From Planctomycetota bacterium (lineage in GTDB: Bacteria > Planctomycetota > UBA1135 > GCA-002686595): a stretch of DNA of 64,000 bases. The DNA lies in assembly GCA_009691855.1 (NCBI GenBank), contig SIAI01000005.1, positions 62,001 to 126,000 on the forward strand, read 5' to 3'. The notes beneath the pieces were generated by a model that was not told where the DNA came from, made no database searches, and saw nothing but the letters and a program-made list of their open reading frames with translations. Below, one piece after another: positions 8,276 to 15,933 of the stretch. How positions within the stretch are numbered: position 1 is the stretch's first letter; each line of letters begins with the position of its first letter. A program made the translations under genes and the position numbers.

Positions 8276-9253
8276 ATGAATCGCCAACAGCAGTCCCGGG
8301 TGGATGCGCCCGTGCGCGGCGCGTTCCGCGAGCCGGACCGAGTTCGGTTGGAGTGCATCCCCCTGCTCTGTGCCCTGGTGGCCTGCACGGGGGTCGATGG
8401 GCGGACACGCTCCGAGGCGACACCCGCCGCCGTGCGGATCCCGTTCACGCTGACCGCGGCGGACAACCTCTCGATCCGTGCCACCCTGAACGGGACCGAC
8501 TCCGTGGAGCTGATGTTCCACACCGCCGTCGATTCCGTGTCGATGACGAAGGAGGCCATCGCACGGCTGTCTCGCTTCACCGCCGACGAGTCGATCGCCG
8601 TCCAGAGCTGGGGTGGGACGACGCAGGCGCGACACAGCACCGGCAACACGCTGCAGATCGGCGCTCAGGTCTGGCGCGACCTCGACATCACCGAGGACGA
8701 CAACTCGGGGCGGGGCACCGACGGGAAGTTCGGGCCGAGTCTCTTCGCCGGGAAGGTCGTCGAGATCGACTTCGACGCGCGTCAACTGGTGATCCACGCG
8801 ACGCTGCCCGCGATCGATCCACGCTTCGAGCGTCTCGACCTCACCTGTCGGCAGGGACTCCTGTTCGTGACGGGCGAACTCGGCGTCGGCGAAGGCCAGT
8901 ACACCACCGAGTTCATGCTCCACACCGGCTTCGGCGGCACGGCCTTGCTCGACGAGCCGTTTCTCCGCACGCACGGGCTGGACGAGAAGCTCGTGACGAT
9001 CAGCGAGAGCGTGCTGAGGGACTCCTACGGCAATCCGGTCAAGACCCGCAAGGTGCGCCTGCCGAGCCTGCGCCTGGGCGCGTTGACCTTCACCGACGTG
9101 CCGGTCGGCATTTTCGAGGGCGCGCTCGGCTCGCAGCACGTGCGCCTCCTCGGCGGCGGGCTGCTGAAGCGCTGCAACCTCATCATCGACACCGAGAATC
9201 GCCACCTCTACGTGGCGCCCAGCGGCCTGAAGGACGCACCGTTCGAGTCGTGA
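8276..9253 (+). CDS. Retropepsin-like aspartic-protease-fold protein with both catalytic Asp replaced
   Basis: Start at the ATG at 8276 with GGAGG eight bases upstream; 325 residues with a hydrophobic lipoprotein-like segment (LECIPLLCALVACTG) around residues 26-40. The body has two pepsin-like halves. Where retropepsin-like proteins have D-T/S-G, this protein has LMFHTAVDS in the first half and FMLHTGFGG in the second. The segments DGKFGPSLFAGKVVEIDFDA and RLLGGGLLKRCNLIIDTENR match the flap and core strands of the family. With His at both sites it may be a non-enzymatic relative or use an altered mechanism. Neighbours give no functional hint. Confidence 0.7.
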   Translation: MNRQQQSRVDAPVRGAFREPDRVRLECIPLLCALVACTGVDGRTRSEATPAAVRIPFTLTAADNLSIRATLNGTDSVELMFHTAVDSVSMTKEAIARLSRFTADESIAVQSWGGTTQARHSTGNTLQIGAQVWRDLDITEDDNSGRGTDGKFGPSLFAGKVVEIDFDARQLVIHATLPAIDPRFERLDLTCRQGLLFVTGELGVGEGQYTTEFMLHTGFGGTALLDEPFLRTHGLDEKLVTISESVLRDSYGNPVKTRKVRLPSLRLGALTFTDVPVGIFEGALGSQHVRLLGGGLLKRCNLIIDTENRHLYVAPSGLKDAPFES

Positions 9254-9477
9254 TCTCCGCCTCCGCGGCTCCTCGCGTCCGGCGTGGATTCCACGGGATG
9301 ATGTGGCTCACGGGTTCCGGAGCGTCAGCGCCGGACGCAGACAGGTAGGATCCTCCCACTCGCCAACCCCCCGGCGCGGACCGGTGCTACAGTCCGCTTC
9401 CGGGTTCAGTAGACGCTGAGTGTCGCCACTGATGACGGTGGCGCGACGAAACGGTCTTTTGCGGAAGCGGTGACGCC

Positions 9478-11706
9478 ATGCGGTTCTCTTCTTCGGCCTT
9501 TTCCTTCCGCGGAGTTCGTGGTCCCCGAGCCCTGCGCGTCGCGGTGGTCGCGCTCTTCGTCATCTCCTTGAACGCCTCGGCCGCCGCTGCGCCGCAGGCC
9601 GCCGCGCTCGCTCCGCGCTTGCGCGCGGTCTGTCCCGCGCCCCGGTTCCCGAGCCCGCAGGTCGAAACGAGCGGGACGGCGGGGAATTCCGTCCATGGCG
9701 ACGTGGACGGCGACGGCGATCAAGACCTCGTCGTTTCGGTCGCCGGTGGCCTGAACGTCCTGCGCAACCGGGGCAACGGCGCCTTCGCTTTGTCCGAGAT
9801 CCACGCGGGCACCAGCGTCGGAGCGCTCGGCGACCTCGATGGGGACGGAGATCTCGACCTCGCGGGCGGCGACACCTCGGCCTCCCTGGCCGTGCTCTTC
9901 AACTCCGGCAACGGCACGTTCGGTGCGCCGGTCTTCTATCCAGGTGGGTTGGCGCTCGGCGGCCTCACGATCGGGGACGTGGATCTCGACGGCGACCGCG
10001 ACGTGGTCGGCACGGACGCGGGGCAGAGCAAGGTCGTGGTGTACCTGAACCAAGGCGGCGGAACGTTCGCTCCGCGGGTCACCTTTCCTGGACCCTCTCA
10101 AGCCTCTGACTTGGTGCTCGACGATCTGAACGGGGACACCTATCCCGACGTCGCGGTTCTGGGCGCGGATCAGAACGCCTACCTGTGCGTGCTGATGAAC
10201 CAGGGGAACGGGTCGTTCGGTCCCCTGAACTACCTGCCCGTCACCTTCGCGTCGAAGATCGAGAGCGGCGACCTGGACGGGGACGGTGACCGCGACCTGG
10301 TCGCGGCCGCCACGAGTCCTGACGGCGAGGTCTGGGTGTACCGGAACGCGGGCAATGGGACGTTCGCCAGCCCCGCGATCTACTCGGCAGGAGTCACGGC
10401 CACCTCGGTCGCCATCGGAGACACGGATGGGGACGGGGATCTGGACCTCGCCGTCGCGAGCCCGCACTACTTCTTCTACGGCATCGGGATCCTCGAGAAC
10501 CAGGGCAGCGGCACCTTCTCGGGTCCGACGTGGTACACGACGCGTTGGAGCCCGGATGGCGTGGCCATCTCCGATGTGAACGGAGATGGGGCGCCCGATC
10601 TGGTCACCACCCATGCCGGGGACGCGAACGTCGCGGTGACGCTGAATCGAGGCGACGGGACCTTCAACACCTGCGCCGCGTACTGGACGGGCCCGACGCC
10701 GCACGAAGTGGTGCTCGGCGATCTGGACGGGGACGGCGACCGCGACGTGGCCGCCGCCCTCGAGGGCTTCCAGGGCGGCAGCGTGGCGGTGCTCGAGAAC
10801 GTCGGAGCCGGGCACCTGGCCAGCGCCTCGCTCTACGCCACGGGCACGGCCCCGGTCTCCCTGGCGATGGACGATCTGGACGGCGACGGGGATCGCGACT
10901 TCGCCGTCGCCAACCGCACAGGGAACAGCGTCTCGGTGCTCCGCAACCTGGGCGACGGCACCTTCCCTCCTTCCGTGGCCTACGCCACCGGATCGAGCCC
11001 GCGCTCCGTCGCGATCGGCGACCTGGATGGGGACGGGGACCGCGATCTGGCCGTCGCGAACATCGGCGGCGCGAGCGTGTCGGTGCTCCGCAACTCGGGC
11101 ACGGGCACGTTCGCCGCGCAAGTCCCCTTTGCCGCGGGCCTGGTGGAGGCGGTGACCATGGCCGATCTGGACCGGGACGGAGACCTGGACCTCGCGCTCG
11201 CGAACACGGGCAGCAACGCTGCCTCGCTGCTGTTCAACTCGGGCACCGGCTCGTTCGGGTCGCAGGTGCTCTATGGCGTCGGGACGCAGCCCTTCTCCGT
11301 CGCGAGCGCCGATCTGAACGGGGACGGCGGGGCTGACCTCGTGCTCGCGAACTACGGCAGCGACGACGTCTCCGTGCTGCTCAACCTGGGCAACGGAACC
11401 TTCGCCACGCTCGTGACGCTTGCGGTGGGCGAGCGCCCGCTGTCCGTGGCGATCGAGGACCTGAACGGCGATGGCAAGCCGGATCTCGCCGTACGGAACC
11501 ACGGCGACGGCAACGTCTCGGTTCTCCTGAGCCGGGGGGCGACGTTCGCGCCCGAGCGGACGTTCGGCGTCATCGGCAGTCACGACGACACTGGGTCGTA
11601 CGTGAAGGAGGGCCTGGCGATCGGCGATCTGGACGGCGACGGCGTGCGAGACCTCGTGACCACGGGGGCTGGAGGCGTTTCGGTCCTCCGGAACCTCTGC
11701 CACTGA
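9478..11706 (+). CDS. Secreted FG-GAP/VCBS repeat protein
   Basis: Protein of 742 residues with a signal peptide (VAVVALFVISLNASAAAAP) and about fourteen repeats of DLDGDGDRDLV followed by VLRNxGxGTF. These are FG-GAP/VCBS blades, each carrying an EF-hand-like DxDxDG calcium loop; together they should fold into one or two seven-bladed propellers. Proteins of this kind are exported and bind calcium, often acting in adhesion or binding of extracellular polymers. The ATG at 9478 is preceded by GGAAGCGG at a workable distance, and a small hairpin (CGCCAC/GTGGCG, about 9425-9443) lies in the leader. A hairpin follows the stop. Confidence 0.85.
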   Translation: MRFSSSAFSFRGVRGPRALRVAVVALFVISLNASAAAAPQAAALAPRLRAVCPAPRFPSPQVETSGTAGNSVHGDVDGDGDQDLVVSVAGGLNVLRNRGNGAFALSEIHAGTSVGALGDLDGDGDLDLAGGDTSASLAVLFNSGNGTFGAPVFYPGGLALGGLTIGDVDLDGDRDVVGTDAGQSKVVVYLNQGGGTFAPRVTFPGPSQASDLVLDDLNGDTYPDVAVLGADQNAYLCVLMNQGNGSFGPLNYLPVTFASKIESGDLDGDGDRDLVAAATSPDGEVWVYRNAGNGTFASPAIYSAGVTATSVAIGDTDGDGDLDLAVASPHYFFYGIGILENQGSGTFSGPTWYTTRWSPDGVAISDVNGDGAPDLVTTHAGDANVAVTLNRGDGTFNTCAAYWTGPTPHEVVLGDLDGDGDRDVAAALEGFQGGSVAVLENVGAGHLASASLYATGTAPVSLAMDDLDGDGDRDFAVANRTGNSVSVLRNLGDGTFPPSVAYATGSSPRSVAIGDLDGDGDRDLAVANIGGASVSVLRNSGTGTFAAQVPFAAGLVEAVTMADLDRDGDLDLALANTGSNAASLLFNSGTGSFGSQVLYGVGTQPFSVASADLNGDGGADLVLANYGSDDVSVLLNLGNGTFATLVTLAVGERPLSVAIEDLNGDGKPDLAVRNHGDGNVSVLLSRGATFAPERTFGVIGSHDDTGSYVKEGLAIGDLDGDGVRDLVTTGAGGVSVLRNLCH

Positions 11707-11729
11707 GCGCCCTGCACTTGTTCCGTTGT

Positions 11730-11749
11730 CGGCGCGCCTGAGCGCGCCG
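11730..11749 (+). terminator. GC-rich hairpin after the FG-GAP gene
   Basis: CGGCGCGC, loop CTGA, GCGCGCCG, starting 24 bp after the stop. No T-run follows, so it is only a possible intrinsic terminator. Confidence 0.45.
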
Positions 11750-11925
11750 AGGTCACCCCGCTTTGAGCAAACTACGGCGCGCCGAGAGAGCCCACGAGCG
11801 AACCCGGCAAGGCCCCGCGTGCGCTCGAGCTTCGGCATCCCGGCGTTGACGAAGGTGTCGCGTGCGAGGGCACCGTGATCGAAAACGGACGCTCGAGGTG
11901 CGCGGCGAGGTTTGGGAGCGTGCTT

Positions 11926-12126
11926 TCATTGGGAGCTGGTTCGGCTGTTCACGCTCAAGGTGAGTGCCGAGCCAAGAAAGAAGACTCCGATTGTGAGCCA
12001 GGATTTCAAGACGACCCCATCGTCACTCAGCTCACCCCAGATCATCGCGAGGGAGAGGACGATCCCAAGCACGATGCAGACGATGCAGATGGTGTAGCAG
12101 GCCTTGTTGAGCTTTTGGATGTTCAT
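11926..12126 (-). CDS. Small membrane protein, two predicted transmembrane helices
   Basis: Product of 66 residues, MNIQKLNKACYTICIVCIVL at the N-terminus, with two hydrophobic helices (about 9-32 and 43-60) joined by a short acidic loop GELSDDG. The start is the only sensible ATG, although no Shine-Dalgarno is visible. The DNA is clearly less GC-rich than its surroundings, in keeping with the hydrophobic codons. Function unknown. It stands alone, downstream of a possible decayed peptidase fragment. Confidence 0.6.
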   Translation of the reverse strand: MNIQKLNKACYTICIVCIVLGIVLSLAMIWGELSDDGVVLKSWLTIGVFFLGSALTLSVNSRTSSQ

Positions 12127-12148
12127 GATTCGATTTGGTTGTGCGGCC

Positions 12149-12466
12149 CTACCGTCCGCTGAGGTGAGCCACGCCGCCGACAGGGACAGCGTAGTACACG
12201 GTGGGGAGGAGCGCTTCTGGCGGGGAGCCTCGCTCCCACACCTCCGCCAGGAGCGCGTCGAGGTTTTTCGGCTGCTCTGCCAGGGCATTGTGGTGCCACG
12301 CTGTCGCGGCGTACGTCGGCACCGCGCTGGCGAAGTCGGCATCGTTCGCCTGGCGCCGCGCGGATTCAGAGAGCCGTACCCCCGCTGGCGAAAGCGGTTC
12401 ACGCAGAATCGAGCTCCACGGGCCCGAGAACGCGGATTCCTCGCGCTCCGGGAGAGTTTCCGCCAC
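12149..12466 (-). pseudogene. Possible fragment of an S10 serine-carboxypeptidase-like gene
   Basis: An open frame without a convincing beginning or end. Its middle reads ANDADFASAVPTYAATAWHH followed by NLDALLAEV, which resembles the segment of bacterial S10-type peptidases around FLPTYTATAWYH. The residues before and after do not continue the family. I therefore read it as a relic or chance similarity, not a working gene. The rest of the 400-bp gap 12127-12526 holds nothing else I can support. Confidence 0.35.
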
Positions 12467-12526
12467 AACGTCGGCTCTGGGCCGCCAGCTGGGCCGCTAC
12501 GCTAACGGCGCAGTCATCGGCATCCC

Positions 12527-13372
12527 ATGAGCACCGCCAACCAGGAACAGATCGAGTACTGGAACGCCACTGCGGGCCCGAAGTGGGTGGAGCAGCAGGA
12601 GCGTCTCGACGCGCAACTGCGCGGGCTCGGCGAGCGGATGCTCGCGCGTCTCGATGTCGCGCGCGGCGCGCGGGTCCTCGACGTGGGCTGCGGTTGCGGA
12701 GACAGCACGCTCGCCATCGCGCAGCACGTGGGTCCGGGCGGAACCGTGACGGGCGCGGACGTCTCGGAGCCGATGCTCGCGCGGGCGCGCATTCGCGCGA
12801 CGGGCGTCGCAAACGTCTCCTTCGTGCGCGCCGACGCGCAAACACACGCCTTCACGGCCCGCAGCTTCGACTGCGTCGCCTCGCGCTTCGGGGTGATGTT
12901 CTTCGCCGACTTCAGCGCCGCGTTCACGAACCTGCGCCGCGCGCTCGTCCCCGGCGGACGGCTCGGGTTCGTGTGCTGGCAGGCGCTCGAGAAGAACCCG
13001 TGGATGAGCGTGCCGCTGCAGGCGGTGCTGCGCCACGTCGATCCGCCGCCGCCGCCCGCGGTGCCCGGAGCGCCCGGGCCGTTCGGCCTCGACGACCCGG
13101 ACCGCATCCACCGCGCGCTCGACGCCGCGGGCTGGGCCGACGTCGCGCTCGAGCCCGTGGACGAACCACAGAACGTCGGCGGTTCGCGCACGCTCGACGA
13201 GGCCGTGTCGTTCCTGCTGGTCTCGGGCCCGGCCGCCGCAGCGCTGAAGGGCGCGCCGCCGGAGCTGCGCGCGCGTTTTGCCACCGCGCTGCGCGCAGCG
13301 CTCGCTCCGTACGTCACCGCCCGCGGCGTAGTTATCCCCGGTGCCGCGTGGATCGTGACGGCACGCGCGTAG
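12527..13372 (+). CDS. Class I SAM-dependent methyltransferase
   Basis: Protein of 281 residues. Motif I is RVLDVGCGCGDSTLAIA (about 49-65), followed by the acidic post-motif TGADVSEPML (about 75-84), FVRADAQTHAF and a post-I segment SFDCVASRFGVMFFADF, then LRRALVPGGRLGFVCW: a UbiE/Methyltransf_11 type fold. The N-terminal IEYWNATAGPKWVEQQE is typical of a group of such enzymes annotated only as SAM methyltransferases. Substrate unknown. ATG at 12527 has no strong Shine-Dalgarno. It has no co-directional partner nearby. Confidence 0.85.
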   Translation: MSTANQEQIEYWNATAGPKWVEQQERLDAQLRGLGERMLARLDVARGARVLDVGCGCGDSTLAIAQHVGPGGTVTGADVSEPMLARARIRATGVANVSFVRADAQTHAFTARSFDCVASRFGVMFFADFSAAFTNLRRALVPGGRLGFVCWQALEKNPWMSVPLQAVLRHVDPPPPPAVPGAPGPFGLDDPDRIHRALDAAGWADVALEPVDEPQNVGGSRTLDEAVSFLLVSGPAAAALKGAPPELRARFATALRAALAPYVTARGVVIPGAAWIVTARA

Positions 13373-13455
13373 GGGCACGTCCGGCCAGCCACGCCCAGCT
13401 GTAGGGGCGAGCGGAGCTCACGCCGAGGCCGCCCGACCTGGGGTCTTTCCCGCGC

Positions 13456-13863
13456 TCAGCCGGGCGCACTCTTCGCGGGCGGCCCGCTCTCGACTGCCGC
13501 GTCGCCGAGTTCCTCGAGGAAGTGCGCCAGCTCCTCGGTCGTGAACTCGTTCCAGCCGTGGCATGTGCGCAGCGCGCCCTCGCACATCTGCGTGTCGCAG
13601 GCGAACTCGGTGCCGCGCGCCGTCTGGCGCGCGAGCTGCCAGCGGTTGGCGAGCTCGCGCAACTCGGCGGGCGTGATGCGCCGGCGCGAGCGCACGATCG
13701 TCGGGTGGCGAGTACGCAGCTCGCCGAACGTCCACCGCGCGAAGCCGTGGCAGAAGAAACCGTGGCGCGCGGCGGCCTCGCAGATCGAGACCTCCTCGTC
13801 CACGAACGACATCAAGCGCGTGCGCAACGCCTGGATCACCTCGTCGCGGGTCATCGCCTGCAT
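13456..13863 (-). CDS. Small Cys-rich cytoplasmic protein, unknown
   Basis: Protein of 135 residues; the ATG at 13863 has AGGAAGG seven bases upstream, which decides the start. No signal peptide. It contains five Cys and several His (CEAAARHGFFCHGF, then CDTQMCEGALRTCHG), so it may bind a metal, but I do not recognise a family. The tail is Ala/Pro-rich. It lies downstream of the DUF1080 gene on the same strand, separated by a structured 240-bp repeat. Confidence 0.6.
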   Translation of the reverse strand: MQAMTRDEVIQALRTRLMSFVDEEVSICEAAARHGFFCHGFARWTFGELRTRHPTIVRSRRRITPAELRELANRWQLARQTARGTEFACDTQMCEGALRTCHGWNEFTTEELAHFLEELGDAAVESGPPAKSAPG

Positions 13864-13984
13864 GGCACAGCCTTCCTGGATCCCGAAGGATCCAGCTCCA
13901 GTCTCGGGGCGCGCGCCGCGAGCGGTCAGGGGGCCGAAGTGGGTAGCGCGCGGCGGCGTAGGCAGCAGTGCGCTCGGCGCGGCT

Positions 13985-14223
13985 GGGCTTCCAAAGAACA
14001 AACGGTTCAGAAAGGCTCGCCCGACTCGGGCCTGACAAACCGGTGCTTGTTCTTTCCTCACCAGGCCCGCCTGCGGCGAGTAGAGAGGCTCAGAGTGTGA
14101 GCAACAATCCACCCCAAGCGAGCTTCGAGGCCTTGGGGGCGCGAGGGACTCGCGCCCAGGGGGTTCGAGAGTGAGCAAGAACACCCGCGCCGGAGCGGCG
14201 CGGGATTCTTGCTCACGCTCTCA
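13985..14223 (-). repeat. Structured 240-bp repeat, copy A, ending on a TGA stop codon
   Basis: Nearly identical to 62196-62435 (copy B). Read on the minus strand it begins with the TGA stop of the DUF1080 gene, then GAGCGTGAGCAAGAATCCC and its inverse. It contains further inverted repeats (for example GGGCGCGAG/CTCGCGCCC, AAAGAACAA/TTGTTCTTT and GCCCGA/TCGGGC). It contains no credible gene. Orientation relative to the upstream gene is the same in both copies. Confidence 0.85.
14171..14216 (-). terminator. Long hairpin directly after the DUF1080 stop codon
   Basis: GTGAGCAAGAA-CACCCGCGCC, five-base loop GGAGC, GGCGCGGGA-TTCTTGCTCAC: a stem of about 20 bp. It begins four bases after the TGA. 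No T-run follows, but position and strength suggest transcription termination or mRNA 3'-end protection. Confidence 0.6.
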
Positions 14224-15054
14224 GCGCGGCGCGCTCGGCTCCAGGCGCAGGAGCTCGACCTTGCGGAACTCGACCGGGTGGCTCTCGGACTGCAGCGAGA
14301 GCGTGCCGTGGTCGAGCAGCTTGGGCGCGCCGGCGGCCAGCAGACGGCGTGCGTCGGCGTCGTTCTCGTCGAGCTGCGGCGCGGAGTACTCGAGCACGCT
14401 CTTGCCGTTCACCAGGTGGCGCACCAGTGCGCTGCCGCGCACCTCGACCTCGACCGTGACCCACTGGTCGCCGTGGAAGGTCTCCGAGTTCGAGTCGGTG
14501 CAGTGGCGCGTGACCAGCTCGCCGCTCATGACCACGTTGGTGCCGGGCGTGCACAGGTTGGCGGTCGAGCGCGGCGTGCTGCCGTCGCCGCCCAGGAGCT
14601 GCACCTCGATCGAGACCGGGAAGTCCTGCGTCTTCAGCATCGTCGCGGGCGTCTGGCCGTGGATCATCACGCCGCTGTTGCGGAACCCCCAGTCCGGCCC
14701 GCCGGGGACCTGCGCGCCGGTGAAGCGGTACTCGACGCGCAGGCGGTAGTCGGAGAACGACTCCTTGTAGAAGAGGTGCCCGAAGCGCCCGCCGAAGTCG
14801 CTGTAGCCGTCGTAGGCGACCTGCAGCACGCCGTTGGCGACGCGGAAGGTGTTGGCGTAGTTGTCGCCCAGCTCGTGGCCGGCGATCTTCGGCGTCCAGC
14901 CGTCGAGGTCCTTGCCGTTGAAGAGCTGGATCCAGTGCTCCGCGCTCGCCGGCGCGGCGGGCTTCGGCTCCTGGAGCACGCGCGTGTGGAGCACGGGCGT
15001 GTGGAGCGTGGCGGCGTGGAGCGTGACGGCGAGCAGCGTGGCGAGGGCGGTCAT
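14221..15054 (-). CDS. DUF1080 (3-keto-disaccharide hydrolase fold) secreted protein
   Basis: Protein of 277 residues, with an N-terminal hydrophobic signal segment (TALATLLAVTLHAATL). The core begins HWIQLFNGKDLDGWTPKIAG (about 43-62), the signature of DUF1080 proteins, which adopt a concanavalin-like jelly roll. Later blocks GPDWGFRNSGVMIHGQ, VSIEVQLLGGDG and HLVNGKSVLEY are also typical. The family is expanded in Planctomycetota and includes 3-keto-glycoside hydrolases acting on oxidised sugars in the periplasm or outside. The ATG lies only 6 bp after a TACACT -10-like box (15061-15066), so the mRNA may be leaderless. The stop codon is the first triplet of a structured repeat. Confidence 0.88.
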   Translation of the reverse strand: MTALATLLAVTLHAATLHTPVLHTRVLQEPKPAAPASAEHWIQLFNGKDLDGWTPKIAGHELGDNYANTFRVANGVLQVAYDGYSDFGGRFGHLFYKESFSDYRLRVEYRFTGAQVPGGPDWGFRNSGVMIHGQTPATMLKTQDFPVSIEVQLLGGDGSTPRSTANLCTPGTNVVMSGELVTRHCTDSNSETFHGDQWVTVEVEVRGSALVRHLVNGKSVLEYSAPQLDENDADARRLLAAGAPKLLDHGTLSLQSESHPVEFRKVELLRLEPSAPR

Positions 15055-15060
15055 CGACGG

Positions 15061-15066
15061 AGTGTA
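15061..15066 (-). promoter_or_regulatory. -10-like box of the DUF1080 gene
   Basis: TACACT on the minus strand, 6 bp before the ATG, which would put the transcript start at or next to the start codon. No -35 recognised. Confidence 0.4.
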
Positions 15067-15077
15067 GCGCCGCGCGC

Positions 15078-15857
15078 TCAGCGGCGCCGCGCGGGCACGG
15101 GCAGTCCACCCGCGATGCGGCCGTTGAACAGGAATGCGCCCTCGATGCGCCCGCCGGGGCGCGGCGCCTGCAGGCCGCTTCCCTCGAGCTGCCAGCGGCT
15201 CAGGAAGAGATCCAGCGGGCGCCCCGGCGCGTCGGCTTCGATGCGCTCGATGGGCTCGTGCGTGACCGGGTTCTCGAAGTGGTGGATGGCGCGCACGACC
15301 AGCGAGAGCTCCATGCAGCCGCCGGGCTTGTCGGAGCCCAGGAGCGGCAGCAGCGTCGACCCGCCCGGCTCGTCGCGCAGGTAGCGGCTCTGCGGCCCGA
15401 GGTTCGGGCCCACGTAGCTGACGTCGAGCGCGAAGCCGGCCAGGCTCAGCGCCAGCACGTGTCCGCGCGGCAGGTTGCGCGGCAGGCGGCGTGCGTCGCA
15501 CAGGTAGGTGACCAGCGCGTACTCGTCGCCGGTGCCCTCGCGCCAGGGGTCCTCCGGAAGCGGCGGATTCGCGCGCCCGCTCAGCAGCACGTCGAAGGGC
15601 GAGTCGGGCAGGCTGCGCAGGCTTTCGAGCGCCACGCGCAGGCGTCGCGGAGACTCGTAGTAGGGCCACAGCGAGTCGTGCTCGGCGCCTTCCTCGCGAT
15701 CGAGACGCACCTCGAGTCCGCCGGGCAGGGCCAGGCGCCGGTGCTCGCCCTTCGGGCCGCGCAGGGCCACCGTCTCGCCCTCGCTCCGCACGCGAGCGGC
15801 CAGCGCGGCGAGGTCGGTGCTGGGCGGGAACCCGAGGCACTCCAGCAGGAAGTCCAT
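15078..15857 (-). CDS. Uncharacterised protein, 259 residues
   Basis: Cytoplasmic by appearance: no signal peptide or membrane segment. N-terminus MDFLLECLGFPPSTDLAALA. Recurrent features are RLRVALESLRSLPDSPFDVLLSGRANPPLP and a central VLALSLAGFALDVSYVGPN. I do not recognise a family. The good codon pattern and the 23-bp spacing to the downstream DUF1080 gene support it as real. The ATG has a TATCCT -10-like box 10 bp upstream and no Shine-Dalgarno. It is divergent from the aminopeptidase gene, with 76 bp between starts. Confidence 0.65.
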   Translation of the reverse strand: MDFLLECLGFPPSTDLAALAARVRSEGETVALRGPKGEHRRLALPGGLEVRLDREEGAEHDSLWPYYESPRRLRVALESLRSLPDSPFDVLLSGRANPPLPEDPWREGTGDEYALVTYLCDARRLPRNLPRGHVLALSLAGFALDVSYVGPNLGPQSRYLRDEPGGSTLLPLLGSDKPGGCMELSLVVRAIHHFENPVTHEPIERIEADAPGRPLDLFLSRWQLEGSGLQAPRPGGRIEGAFLFNGRIAGGLPVPARRR

Positions 15858-15867
15858 GGCGCGCGGG

Positions 15868-15873
15868 AGGATA
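15868..15873 (-). promoter_or_regulatory. -10-like box of the gene at 15078-15857
   Basis: TATCCT on the minus strand, 10 bp before the ATG; no clear -35. Confidence 0.35.
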
Positions 15874-15892
15874 CTCTGCAGGCGGCCCCGGG

Positions 15893-15923
15893 TTGCAGTG
15901 CGCGTGCGGTCCTCGGGTAGCAT
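15893..15923 (+). promoter_or_regulatory. Probable promoter of the M1 aminopeptidase gene
   Basis: TTGCAG at 15893-15898 and TAGCAT at 15918-15923, 19 bp apart; the proposed TTG start is 10 bp after the -10 box. Confidence 0.4.
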
Positions 15924-15933
15924 CCGCGCCCCG

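Noticed and set aside
9695-11650. Possible tandem DNA repeat or CRISPR-like array
   Set aside because: The recurring GACGGGGACGG-like words come from protein repeats (FG-GAP calcium loops) with variable codons and spacing; no array of identical repeats and spacers is present anywhere in the window.
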